DNA of 9,417 bases from Cyanobacteriota bacterium (GTDB lineage Bacteria > Cyanobacteriota > Cyanobacteriia > SKYG9), in contig JANWZG010000126.1 of assembly GCA_025054735.1 (NCBI GenBank), positions 1-9,417 on the forward strand, in the 5' to 3' direction. This document shows positions 1-7,256 of the stretch, one piece after another; the stretch's first letter is position 1, and the number at the start of each line of letters is the position of its first letter. The notes below the pieces were generated by a model that was not told the origin of the DNA, searched no databases, and saw only the letters and a list, made by a program, of their open reading frames with translations. Made by a program: the position numbers and the translations under genes.

Positions 1-113
1 GCAAGCGCAGGGCAACGCTGGAAACATTCCGCGATCGAGTGGGAACGCCAGAACTTGTCCCTAGAAACGTGATTTGCAATGATTCATCACCTTAAAACAC
101 AACTATCTCCATC

Positions 114-287
114 CTACAAGGATTGCTGAAGAGCCGCATAGGTAGGGAACCTTTTGTCTAGTATCTCGACAGTAGTCCAAAATTCCTGGGTGTTGGCAAA
201 ATCTGCTATCAGGGTAGATACCTCATCAAGGTGAATACACCTAGTGCACCAGGGCTGGTTGCCTGACCCAACTCTAGAAACTCCCAT
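114..287 (-). CDS. Possible small protein or gene remnant, unrecognised
   Basis: This frame encodes 57 residues and starts with ATG at 287. The second half (LDEVSTLIADFANTQEF, then WTTVEILDKRFPTYAALQ) is amphipathic and looks like real protein. The first part is rich in Gly, Arg and Cys (PWCTRC at residues 12-17) and uses AGA/AGG codons, which are uncommon elsewhere in this window. No ribosome binding site precedes the ATG, and the frame stays open upstream into the palindromic repeat at 305-379. It could therefore be the 3' end of a gene truncated by that repeat rather than an intact small gene. An open frame of this length is also expected by chance in 700 bp, so the call rests only on its protein-like composition. 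I do not recognise a family. Confidence 0.22.
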   Translation of the reverse strand: MGVSRVGSGNQPWCTRCIHLDEVSTLIADFANTQEFWTTVEILDKRFPTYAALQQSL

Positions 288-304
288 GCTCTGGCATTTT
301 CTTG

Positions 305-379
305 TAGGTCGGGTTAGCGATGGCGTAACCTAGCAGCACATAGGTTGGTGCTAGGTCGCACGTTGTTTAACCCAACCAA
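305..379. repeat. Degenerate palindromic (MITE-like) repeat
   Basis: The element opens with TAGGTCGGGTTA and closes with TAACCCAACCA, which are imperfect terminal inverted repeats. Internal parts are GGTTA(N9)TAACC at 312-330 and a second GGTT/AACC-rich block at 341-375. GGTTA...GCGATGGCGTAACC blocks next to GGTTGGGTT-type ends are, from my memory of cyanobacterial genomes, typical of an abundant small dispersed repeat that carries no gene. The copy number in this genome cannot be seen here. The arms are mismatched, so this looks like an old copy. Confidence 0.5.
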
Positions 380-705
380 ACAAGATTTGTCAGTCAACTA
401 AGTGTTAGGGACTAGTCTGGGAATTTGTTGACAAATATTCATCTTCTCAAGATTTCCAGATGGTGCCATAATCATTGGGGGTATTCTGCCGCATGACGTA
501 TGTCTGTAAAAGTCAGTAGAAAAAATAGTGATGATTGTCTTAATGACAACACTATGTGCTACTAGTGAATCGCTAACTACTCAATGTTTCTCTAGGTGAT
601 GATCAGTTAGTTACGGCGGATAGCCAATTTTTGCAGATTATTTGTGGATTATCGGTTTTGTAGTACTTATTGTTACCTAGTTTCGATAACTGTATCTTAG
701 TCTCT
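380..705. other. Intergenic region upstream of the SpoIID-like gene
   Basis: I see no gene, tRNA or other structured RNA that I can name. Two small dyads are visible: GAATTTG/CAAATATTC around 421-440, and TTGTC(TTAAT)GACAA at 535-549. Either could be a regulator site or a minor hairpin. No convincing -35/-10 pair for the downstream gene was found. The stretch just upstream of the gene is AT-rich (about 620-670). Confidence 0.5.
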
Positions 706-1935
706 ATGATGACTCAACCCATGCGTAAATCATTGCTAACAGCCCTAGCACTGCGGATTTCAGTACTTAGCCGATCGGCGGTATCTGCAAAGCCATCTGC
801 CTGGATCACATGGACATTTTTAGCAATTACCCTGTGGTTAATGGGTACATCTCCCGCTCAGGCTCAGTTGCAATTGCGTGTGGCCATTAAAGAAAATGTC
901 GGCAGCGTAGAAATAGGTAGTTCTACTCCAGCGTTGATCCGCAATGAATCTGGACAAGTGATTTCTCAACTTACAGCACAGAGTGCCGTTATTGTGCGTC
1001 CTACTACTGGCGGATTGATGCTGCAAAACTTGAAAGCAGGTCAATTTTGGCTAGAGCCTACCGCAGGTGGTTTTGTGTGGATTGGGAATAGCTGGTATCG
1101 GGGGCGTGTACAGGTTTTGCCAGGCAAGAGTGGTGTGGTTGCAGTCAACCATGTGGATCTGGAGGAATATCTCTACAGTGTTCTGGGTGCAGAAATGGGA
1201 GCTAACTGGCCTCAGGAGGCGTTAAAAGCCCAAGCAGTTGCAGCTCGTTCCTATGCCCTCTATCAGCGAGAGCACTATGGCAACCCTATCTATGATGTAG
1301 GTGATACCCAGGCTTGGCAGGTTTACAAAGGTGTAGCTAGTGAGTCGATCAACACTCAAATGGCAGTTAATGCTACTGCTGGCCAAGTTCTCGTGCAAAA
1401 TGGTCAAATCATTGAGGCTGTATTCCATTCCTCGTCAGGTGGGTACACCGACAATTCAGAAAATGTATGGACAAAGCCAGTAGCTTACCTACGGGGTGTT
1501 CCCTCTTACGATGAAGGGGCACCGGGTGCCAACTGGTCGGTAACCATGTCGAGTGAAGAACTCTCAGCACGGATTACGGGTGTAGGCCGTGTGCGGGCGC
1601 TGGTGCCAGAGCGTGTAACACCTTTTGGGCGTGTGATCACCATGCGGGTTGTGGGGGATGCTGGGGTGCGTATCCTGAGTGGAGAAGCGATGCGCAATGC
1701 TTTAGGGTTACGGAGCACTCGGTTTGTAGTTGCAGCGATCGGCAATGAAGGCAGCACCAAACGGGGGGGACAAGCTGCTAGTACTCGATTCCAAATTGTC
1801 GGTACTGGCTTTGGGCATGGCCTAGGCATGAGCCAATGGGGAGCCTATAACCTAGCGCAACGGGGCTTCACCTATCAGCAGATTGTTCAGCATTATTACC
1901 AAGGCGCTACCTTGGCCAAGATTGAGGTGCAATAG
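706..1935 (+). CDS. SpoIID/LytB-domain exported protein, likely peptidoglycan-active
   Basis: The product is about 409 residues and belongs to the SpoIID/LytB family, whose founding member SpoIID is a lytic transglycosylase acting on glycan strands stripped of stem peptides. A basic N-terminus is followed by a hydrophobic core (about residues 33-47) and SPAQAQ, with likely signal-peptidase cleavage after Ala53, so the protein should act in the periplasm. Family motifs in order are EYLYSVLGAEM (154-164, with Glu163 the probable catalytic acid), a following helix PQEALKAQAVAARSYAL, FHSSSGGYT (His241) and GFGHGLGMSQWGA (369-380 region). The frame is open from a TTG at 670, but ATG at 706 or 721 is more likely; no clear ribosome binding site decides. 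It is monocistronic here, facing a decayed response regulator. Its exact role in a cyanobacterium is not shown by the sequence. Confidence 0.88.
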   Translation: MMTQPMRKSLLTALALRISVLSRSAVSAKPSAWITWTFLAITLWLMGTSPAQAQLQLRVAIKENVGSVEIGSSTPALIRNESGQVISQLTAQSAVIVRPTTGGLMLQNLKAGQFWLEPTAGGFVWIGNSWYRGRVQVLPGKSGVVAVNHVDLEEYLYSVLGAEMGANWPQEALKAQAVAARSYALYQREHYGNPIYDVGDTQAWQVYKGVASESINTQMAVNATAGQVLVQNGQIIEAVFHSSSGGYTDNSENVWTKPVAYLRGVPSYDEGAPGANWSVTMSSEELSARITGVGRVRALVPERVTPFGRVITMRVVGDAGVRILSGEAMRNALGLRSTRFVVAAIGNEGSTKRGGQAASTRFQIVGTGFGHGLGMSQWGAYNLAQRGFTYQQIVQHYYQGATLAKIEVQ

Positions 1936-1947
1936 CCTCCCCCCTTA

Positions 1948-2391
1948 TTAGCCAGAATAGTCTAGCCAGAATAGTCCCACGCCAAGCACTAACTCCACGC
2001 TAAGCGCTACCCATAGTTTCTCCAGCATTTCATTGGGATTAGGGAGCTTTATCATGTGATACCAATTCTCCCAAGCCAGCGACATAACCCATTGGTTTAT
2101 AGTCAGGGCTTGTACGCTCATTACAAGGCATCTGTAGCGATAGTTCGGGGAATTGGTATTAGCCCATGTTACTGCCTTGCAAACATCGAACCTGCTCATC
2201 TTGGGTATCATCCTATCCAGAGAGACCAAGTTAGGCTGCTCAGCTTCAACGGTCTCTAGGGCATCTTCACCATGATCAGCCGTTAGAATTTCATACCCCT
2301 TATCCTCCAACAGCGGTGAAGTAACCAGCAGAGGTGAGCCTCATCACCCACAATTTTCATCATCTACAATTAACCCCTGCTTTGCTGTCAT
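1948..2391 (-). pseudogene. Decayed CheY-like response regulator receiver
   Basis: Read from ATG at 2391 the frame gives MTAKQGLIVDDENCG, then two adjacent TGA stops (2341-2346). The same frame continues with LLEDKGYEILTADHGEDALE, AEQPNLVSLDRMIPKMSRFDVCKAV and, later, ENWYHMIKLPNPNEMLEKLW. These match the receiver-domain order: acidic VDDE pocket, LD(x)MMPKMSGFDVC with the phospho-acceptor Asp, and the KPFNPDEMLEKL end. The region between CKAV and WYHMIK no longer aligns in one frame, suggesting additional indels; a stretch resembling the lost part appears one frame over. The open part after the stops could start only at a TTG (2310) and would lack the acidic pocket. Intact relatives are single-domain regulators of about 120 residues. 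The minimal homologous span ends near 2002; 1948 is the first stop in the frame. Confidence 0.8.
1949..1976. repeat. Perfect 14-bp tandem duplication
   Basis: TAGCCAGAATAGTC occurs twice head to tail just after the stop of the SpoIID-like gene. It lies at the distal end of the response-regulator remnant and looks like a recent slippage duplication in sequence that is no longer constrained. Confidence 0.9.
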
Positions 2392-2393
2392 AG

Positions 2394-2414
2394 TAGGTAT
2401 ATCTACCTAGATAT
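2394..2414. promoter_or_regulatory. Two overlapping inverted repeats, candidate operator
   Basis: TAGGTA(TATC)TACCTA at 2394-2409 overlaps ATATCTA(CC)TAGATAT at 2399-2414. Both have perfect arms. They sit directly upstream of the dead response-regulator start (2391, -) and about 120 bp upstream of the GTPase start (+). This position suits a regulator site or competing hairpins. No regulator can be named. Confidence 0.3.
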
Positions 2415-2496
2415 GGCCATTTGATCAAGGCAGTGCCTGACCCCCCAAATCTTTGCAGTTGCCCAGTGAAGTAGGTTAGAAACAGAAGCTGTTCGT

Positions 2497-2502
2497 TAAA
2501 AT
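2497..2502 (+). promoter_or_regulatory. Candidate -10 box of the GTPase gene
   Basis: TAAAAT lies 30 bp ahead of the chosen ATG at 2533. No good -35 sits at 16-18 bp; the nearest is TTAGAA at 2476-2481 with a 15-bp spacer. The call rests on the -10 box alone. Confidence 0.25.
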
Positions 2503-2532
2503 CTGGAGATAACTACTCGGAAAGAATTGTCC

Positions 2533-4134
2533 ATGCGATTTTCGCGGTTACTGCCACTGCTGCTAGCCATTGGTGTGATTTTAGGGATGACCATTTGGTT
2601 GATAGATTCCCTAATGCGCCTATTTTGGCAATTATCCTACTATCCACTGCTGGCACAACTCTTGATCTTGTTGATTGTTGCTCTGCTGGCTAGCCTGATT
2701 GGGGCGATCGTCTACTACTTTTTTGTATTGCCGCACCAAAAGCCACGGCAGCGTCGTCCCCGTCCTAAGGTACCCGCTGCTAAGGTGGATGCTGCTGAAG
2801 AAACCCTGAAGGCTGTCCGTAAGCAGGTAGCACAAATCCAAGACGAAGTAGCGCGGCAAGAACTGTTAAGTCGATCGCGAGAAATTGAAGAGAGCCTATC
2901 TCGCGGAGATCTGCGGGTAGTAGTGTTTGGCACTGGGTCGGCGGGCAAAACTTCCTTGGTGAATGCCTTGGTAGGGCGCATGGTGGGTGCTGTGGCTGCA
3001 CCCATGGGCACAACCGACGAGGGAACTACCCATAGCCTGACTTTGAAAGGATTGGAGCGTCGTCTATTGATCACTGATACACCGGGAATCCTAGAAGCGG
3101 GAACCGCCGGTGGTGAGCGAGAACAGCGAGCGCGTCAATGGGCAACAGAGGCAGATTTATTATTGTTTGTGCTGGATAACGATCTGCGCCAATCAGAGTT
3201 TCAGTCCCTACGATCGCTAGCGAATATGGGTAAGCGATCGCTGCTGGTGCTCAATAAAACGGATCTGTATCCAGAGGCCGATCGTGAAGCTATCTTGCAA
3301 GCATTACGAGCACGGGTCAAGGGTGTAATTGCAGGCATGGATGTGGTGGCGGTTGCAGCGAATCCACAAGCAATAACCCTAGAGGACGGAAGCGTCCTGA
3401 AACCAGAGCCAGATATCATGCCCCTCATTCGCCGCATGGCTGCCATTCTGCGGGCAGAAGGAGAAGACTTGGTTGCCGACAATATTCTCTTACAGTCGCA
3501 ACGGTTAGGGGCACAGGCTCGTAGGCTCATTGATCGTCAGCGTCGCCAACAAGCCGAAAAAATTGTGGAGCGCTATCAGTGGATCGGAGCAGGTGTGATT
3601 TCAGTGACTCCCTTGCCTGTTGTGGACATGCTAGCAACAGCAGCCGTTAACGCCCAGATGGTAGTGGAAATTGGTCGAATCTATGGCTGTGAACTCAATG
3701 CCGATCGGGGACGAGAGCTAGCCCTCTCCCTAGGTAAGACCCTAGTGAGCTTGGGTGTCGTCAAAGGGGCACTAGAACTCTTGACAACAGCACTGCAAAT
3801 GAACATGAGTACCATCCTTGTAGGCAAAGCTATTCAGGGCATTAGTGCTGCTTACCTCACACGCATTGCTGGCAAGAGCTTTATTGAATATTTTCGCCAT
3901 GACCAAGATTGGGGCGACGGTGGCATTACAGAAGTTGTGCAACGACAGTTTCAACTCAACCGCAAAGAAGAATTCATCAAGTCCTTTGTGCAAGAGGCTG
4001 TTAACCGAGTGATTAAGCCCCTAGAACGCCATCTCGATCTATCCTCTGAAGCAGAACCCCTAACCCCCTTGTCAGATCTAGACTACGAAGAAATTCTACC
4101 CCCACAGCCACCATTACAGCGACACATTGACTGA
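2533..4134 (+). CDS. Membrane-anchored Era-like GTPase with C-terminal DUF697
   Basis: The product is 533 residues. Two N-terminal hydrophobic helices (about 5-28 and 36-66) are followed by a basic, then charged helical linker (70-125). The G domain follows: P-loop GTGSAGKTSL (133-142), a Thr-rich switch GTTDEGTT (159-166), DTPG (182-185) and NKTD (241-244) giving guanine specificity. The C-terminal part (about 330-460) is DUF697, related to YcjF-type proteins, with two long apolar or amphipathic stretches (around 350-376 and 405-445) that may also contact membrane. A Pro-rich acidic tail ends the protein. The frame opens at a TTG (2527), but ATG at 2533 is preferred: GGAAAG at 2519-2524 is 8 nt upstream of it. 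The DUF2157 gene starts 122 bp downstream on the same strand without a clear terminator between. The cellular role is unknown; GTP binding is well supported. Confidence 0.88.
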   Translation: MRFSRLLPLLLAIGVILGMTIWLIDSLMRLFWQLSYYPLLAQLLILLIVALLASLIGAIVYYFFVLPHQKPRQRRPRPKVPAAKVDAAEETLKAVRKQVAQIQDEVARQELLSRSREIEESLSRGDLRVVVFGTGSAGKTSLVNALVGRMVGAVAAPMGTTDEGTTHSLTLKGLERRLLITDTPGILEAGTAGGEREQRARQWATEADLLLFVLDNDLRQSEFQSLRSLANMGKRSLLVLNKTDLYPEADREAILQALRARVKGVIAGMDVVAVAANPQAITLEDGSVLKPEPDIMPLIRRMAAILRAEGEDLVADNILLQSQRLGAQARRLIDRQRRQQAEKIVERYQWIGAGVISVTPLPVVDMLATAAVNAQMVVEIGRIYGCELNADRGRELALSLGKTLVSLGVVKGALELLTTALQMNMSTILVGKAIQGISAAYLTRIAGKSFIEYFRHDQDWGDGGITEVVQRQFQLNRKEEFIKSFVQEAVNRVIKPLERHLDLSSEAEPLTPLSDLDYEEILPPQPPLQRHID

Positions 4135-4256
4135 GCAGGGCAACGCTATGAAAATTGTCGATGAGCATTTTCGCCATTGGGCAGCACACGTAGCCATAAA
4201 GCGCAGTGTAAGATTTGAAGCTAGGCTATGTGAAATTGTGAGGGGCATAACTTCCC

Positions 4257-5690
4257 ATGGTGTCTGACAAGTTTCGACGACAGTTACGCCAAGAGTTACA
4301 ACAATGGTTAGCCGATGGCTTAATTGATGCAGAGTTGTTAGATCGACTAGCTCAACGGTATCAATTCCACACCCTAGAACGAGAGGCTAGTAATCGCTTT
4401 GTAGCTATTTTGCTGGGGTTAGGTTGCATTCTTCTGGGCTTGGCAGTCATTACCTTTGTGGCAGCAAATTGGCAAGTTTGGTCGAGATCATTCCGGGTGT
4501 TGCTTTTGGTAAGCCTGTTTGTGGGCATCAATACCGCTGGATTTTACCTCTGGCGACGATCGTCAAATGCAGGTTACCGGCGCTTAGGTCACGGTCTGTT
4601 GCTGATGGGTGGGCTGGCACTAGGGGCTAACATTGGCCTGATGTCTCAAATGTTCCATCAAAGTGGTGAGGTGTACGAGCTATTCCTAGTATGGGGACTG
4701 GGAGTAGCAGCAATGGCCTATGGTCTGCGCCTCAACTCCTTGGGGATCATGGCTCTGATTTTGGTGGGGATTGGTTATTGGTTTAGACGACTAGAAGGCT
4801 TTTGGGACAATTCCTCACTGCAACTGTTCATTCAACATATGCCACTGATGGTAGCGCTAGTGTTCTTACCCCTGGCGCATTGGTGCCGATCGCGGGCACT
4901 GTTTGGTGCAGCCATGGTACTGTTGCTAATCGCACTAGTAGGCAATTTGGATCCCTTCGCAGGCTACAGCTCAGCGCCGGGATGGGTAGCCGCGATCGTC
5001 GTAGCGTTGCCTCCAGCACTACTGTGGAGCTATAACCAGGATGCATTCACCTTTTCTCGCTCCCAGCCAAGTGCTACCCCTGACCCCTTTCAATCCTTAG
5101 CCCAAACCCTAGCACTCTGGTTCTTAAGCATTCGGTTCTACTTCTTCTCATTCCATTGGATCTGGAACTACGATCGCAGCAATACCTATGTTGACCTAGA
5201 AGCGTGGAATTGGCGATCGGCAGTCTACATTGATGTCTTTTTGCTCAGTGCCATGGCCATTTTAGGTTGGCTGCGTCTGCGTCAGCAGTTTACCCAGCCT
5301 CGCTGGTGGCAAGAAAAGAACCTGAATACAGGAGTGATAGCTGGGTTCATCATCATCCCATCCATCATATTCTTCTGGCATCTTAGCGTCAGCCCCCTGG
5401 GAATCGTCGCCCCCTTTGTCTTTAACCTGTTGCTGTTTTTACTGGCGATCGGCCTTGTTCGCGATGGCCTTACCCTCAACAGTCGTGATGCCTTCTGGGG
5501 TGGCATGGTGTTACTCGTGTTGGCTATTCTCAGCCGCACCATAGAGTATAACGCTGACCTATTGTTCAAAGCGTTTGTGTTTGCCCTTTGTGGCGTTAGC
5601 ATCATCGCTGCTGGGCTGTGGTTTGAGCGTAACCTCAGGCTCTCTAACACTCGTAATGGTTCAACCCCCACCTCAGAGGAGTCACTATGA
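4257..5690 (+). CDS. DUF2157 polytopic membrane protein
   Basis: The product is 477 residues. A cytosolic-looking N-terminus (FRRQLRQELQQWLADGLIDA... to about residue 45) carries the helical pattern typical of DUF2157. It is followed by many hydrophobic segments, roughly at 47-70, 80-98, 112-129, 141-157, 161-176, 196-229, 242-257, 283-300, 323-338, 358-376, 383-401, 412-427 and 436-455. The conserved AANWQVW stretch after the first helix (69-75) and the ISRTIEYN-like end region fit the family. ATG at 4257 is preceded by AGGGG (4241-4245), a rather long 11-nt spacing. The stop overlaps the start of the GDYXXLXY gene by 4 bp, so translation is probably coupled. DUF2157 proteins often sit beside DUF4401 or GDYXXLXY genes, and the function of the module is not established. 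Confidence 0.87.
   Translation: MVSDKFRRQLRQELQQWLADGLIDAELLDRLAQRYQFHTLEREASNRFVAILLGLGCILLGLAVITFVAANWQVWSRSFRVLLLVSLFVGINTAGFYLWRRSSNAGYRRLGHGLLLMGGLALGANIGLMSQMFHQSGEVYELFLVWGLGVAAMAYGLRLNSLGIMALILVGIGYWFRRLEGFWDNSSLQLFIQHMPLMVALVFLPLAHWCRSRALFGAAMVLLLIALVGNLDPFAGYSSAPGWVAAIVVALPPALLWSYNQDAFTFSRSQPSATPDPFQSLAQTLALWFLSIRFYFFSFHWIWNYDRSNTYVDLEAWNWRSAVYIDVFLLSAMAILGWLRLRQQFTQPRWWQEKNLNTGVIAGFIIIPSIIFFWHLSVSPLGIVAPFVFNLLLFLLAIGLVRDGLTLNSRDAFWGGMVLLVLAILSRTIEYNADLLFKAFVFALCGVSIIAAGLWFERNLRLSNTRNGSTPTSEESL
5676..5681 (+). promoter_or_regulatory. Ribosome binding site of the GDYXXLXY gene
   Basis: GAGGAG lies 5 nt ahead of ATG 5687, inside the end of the DUF2157 gene. It is the strongest ribosome binding site in this gene group and supports the overlapping start. 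Confidence 0.7.
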
Positions 5691-6340
5691 CAACCCACAT
5701 CCCCCCTGTCCAAGCCAGCCATAGCCCATCACCCAACCTATCTGTTCCTGCATGGCGATTTTGGTTACCGCTGCTACTTCAACTGGGACTAATAGCCGCC
5801 GTCCCTGCCCAGGATGCCTACACCTATGTTTGGGGCAAAACAGTTATCCTGCAAACGGTACCTGTGGATCCCTATGACTTTTTACGCGGCTATTCGCAGA
5901 CTTTAAGCTATGACATCTCTAATCCCACTAACCTCAAACAACTACCGGGATGGCAGGCAATAGATGCCAACAGTTCCAGACGCAACCAACCATTCTACTT
6001 GGTGTTAGAGGCACCACCCACGGCCAACGTTACGCCACCAATTCCCTGGAAGCCAGTCCGGGTTAGTGTTGAGCGTCCCACTAATCTGCCTGCTAATCAA
6101 GTTGCTCTGCGCGGCTCTTATCGAGACTGGCGAGTCGAGTATGGCCTGGAAACCTACTACATGCCAGCCGATCGCCGGCATGAGATCAATGCAGAGATTA
6201 GCCGTGGGCAACAAAATGCGCGTTTTAGCCAGTCGGACGATCGCCGCCTACAAGCATTCGTGGTGGAAGTGAAGGTAGACGATCGGGGTAACGCTGTGCC
6301 CGTAAGTCTATGGCTAGACGACCAGTCCTATCGCTTCTAG
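5687..6340 (+). CDS. GDYXXLXY-domain protein, membrane-anchored
   Basis: The product is 217 residues. A Pro/Ser-rich N-terminus leads to one hydrophobic segment (about 23-40) that could be an anchor or signal, placing the rest outside the cytoplasm. The family motif region is VPVDPYDFLRGYSQTLSYDI (58-77). In most members the core reads GDYxxLxY; here the Asp after Gly is missing and the core reads GYSQTLSY. Later features are a WKPVRVSVER strand (121-130), LRGSYRDWRVEYGLETYYMP (141-160) with the usual YGLExYxxP element, and VEVKVDDRGNAVPVSLWLDD near the end. ATG at 5687 overlaps the DUF2157 stop (ATGA) and has a good ribosome binding site. The function of this family is unknown; its steady pairing with DUF2157 suggests the two products work together in the membrane. 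Confidence 0.85.
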   Translation: MTTHIPPVQASHSPSPNLSVPAWRFWLPLLLQLGLIAAVPAQDAYTYVWGKTVILQTVPVDPYDFLRGYSQTLSYDISNPTNLKQLPGWQAIDANSSRRNQPFYLVLEAPPTANVTPPIPWKPVRVSVERPTNLPANQVALRGSYRDWRVEYGLETYYMPADRRHEINAEISRGQQNARFSQSDDRRLQAFVVEVKVDDRGNAVPVSLWLDDQSYRF

Positions 6341-6359
6341 GTTGATTCGTATGGATGCT

Positions 6360-6401
6360 GATTTGTGTGGATACGGGGTTACTGCCAATACCACACAAAT
6401 C
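6360..6401. terminator. Bidirectional hairpin between convergent genes
   Basis: GATTTGTGTGG (6360-6370) and CCACACAAATC (6391-6401) form a perfect 11-bp stem with a 20-nt loop. It sits in the 79-bp gap between the GDYXXLXY stop and the murI stop, so it can serve both strands. There is no clear T-tract on either side, which is common in cyanobacteria, so termination strength is uncertain. Confidence 0.65.
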
Positions 6402-6419
6402 TTAGCTTCCTCTAGGGGC

Positions 6420-7256
6420 CTACTCTGCCCGCTCTAGGGAGAGAAACGGACAGCGAGGTAGGGTAATCTGCTCCACGATCGGCACATATCCCAACCATTG
6501 CGATGACAACTGCTCAAACTGCTCAGGACAGCCACTGACACAAAATCGCGTCGTAGGCACTGATTGAGTACTGCGTAGCCCCAGCAAGTCTAGCTCATGG
6601 GCTGCCGCAGCAACTAGGTTCCTGGCAGGATCCACCAAAGTGATCGAACTGGGTAGCAACTCGCGCAGTACTGGTTCCAGATGGGGATAGTGTGTACATC
6701 CGTAGATTAATGTATCAATCTGATTGGCTAGCAAAGGAGCTAGATAATCCTTAGCAACCTCACGGGTGTAGGGATCATAGATGCGATTTGCCTCAATTAG
6801 GGGCACAAATTCTGGGCAGCCCACTTCCCACACGTTCACAGTGGGGTCAATTTCCAATACCGCCTGGGCGTAGGCATGGCTATTGGCTGTGGCTGGAGTA
6901 GCAATAACACCAATCCGTTTGCCCTGCTGAACAGCAGCCCTAGCCCCCGGTAAGATCAACCCTAAAATTGGCAAGTCAAACTCAGCTTGTACAGTCTCTA
7001 GCGCTAGGGCAGAGCTAGTGTTGCAGGCCATAATCACCATCTTGACTCCTACACTGGTCATCCAGGTCAGAATTTCGCGGACAAACTGGAGAATCTCAGC
7101 CGACGATCGAGTGCCATAGGGTAAGCGAGCAGTATCACCAAAATAGAGCACTGACTCTTGAGGCAACTGACGGTGTAATTCACGCAACACTGTTAAACCA
7201 CCTAATCCGCTATCAAATAGCCCGATCGGCTGGTTCTTAGTCATCACCATTTGCAT
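6420..7256 (-). CDS. murI: Glutamate racemase
   Basis: MurI interconverts L- and D-glutamate in the cytosol and supplies D-Glu for the peptidoglycan stem peptide. Chosen from ATG at 7256 the product is 278 residues, a normal length. Motifs in order (numbering from this start): GLFDSGLGGLTVLREL with Asp15/Ser16, YFGDTARLPYGTRS (38-51), ACNTSSAL with catalytic Cys78, and YGCTHYPHLEP with the second catalytic Cys187 and His189. The frame is open five codons further to a GTG (7271), but CTCCT on the plus strand at 7264-7268 (AGGAG on the coding strand) lies 7 nt before ATG 7256, and that ribosome binding site would overlap coding sequence if GTG were used. It is convergent with the DUF2157/GDYXXLXY genes and appears monocistronic. 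Confidence 0.96.
   Translation of the reverse strand: MQMVMTKNQPIGLFDSGLGGLTVLRELHRQLPQESVLYFGDTARLPYGTRSSAEILQFVREILTWMTSVGVKMVIMACNTSSALALETVQAEFDLPILGLILPGARAAVQQGKRIGVIATPATANSHAYAQAVLEIDPTVNVWEVGCPEFVPLIEANRIYDPYTREVAKDYLAPLLANQIDTLIYGCTHYPHLEPVLRELLPSSITLVDPARNLVAAAAHELDLLGLRSTQSVPTTRFCVSGCPEQFEQLSSQWLGYVPIVEQITLPRCPFLSLERAE

Noticed and set aside
7..19. 13-bp match GCAGGGCAACGCT also present at 4135-4147
   Set aside because: One shared 13-mer is about what chance gives in a window of this size, and the flanks do not match.
1..72. Open frame at the left edge ending in TGA at 70-72, as the tail of an upstream gene
   Set aside because: A second frame (offset 2) is equally open to TAA at about 93, neither matches a family I know, and the stretch is too short to choose.
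1506..1829. 107-residue minus-strand frame inside the SpoIID-like gene
   Set aside because: It is antisense to conserved SpoIID motifs, rich in Pro/Arg/Thr as expected from a shadow frame.
2056..2259. 67-residue plus-strand frame in the region between the SpoIID-like gene and the GTPase
   Set aside because: It is antisense to the response-regulator remnant, which explains this sequence better.
4150..4172. GAAAAT/ATTTTC hairpin after the GTPase gene as a terminator
   Set aside because: A 6-bp AT-rich stem with an 11-nt loop and no T-tract is too weak to call.
4148..4267. 39-codon frame starting MKIVDEHFRHWAAH between the GTPase and DUF2157 genes
   Set aside because: It has no ribosome binding site, overlaps the DUF2157 start in another frame and resembles nothing known.
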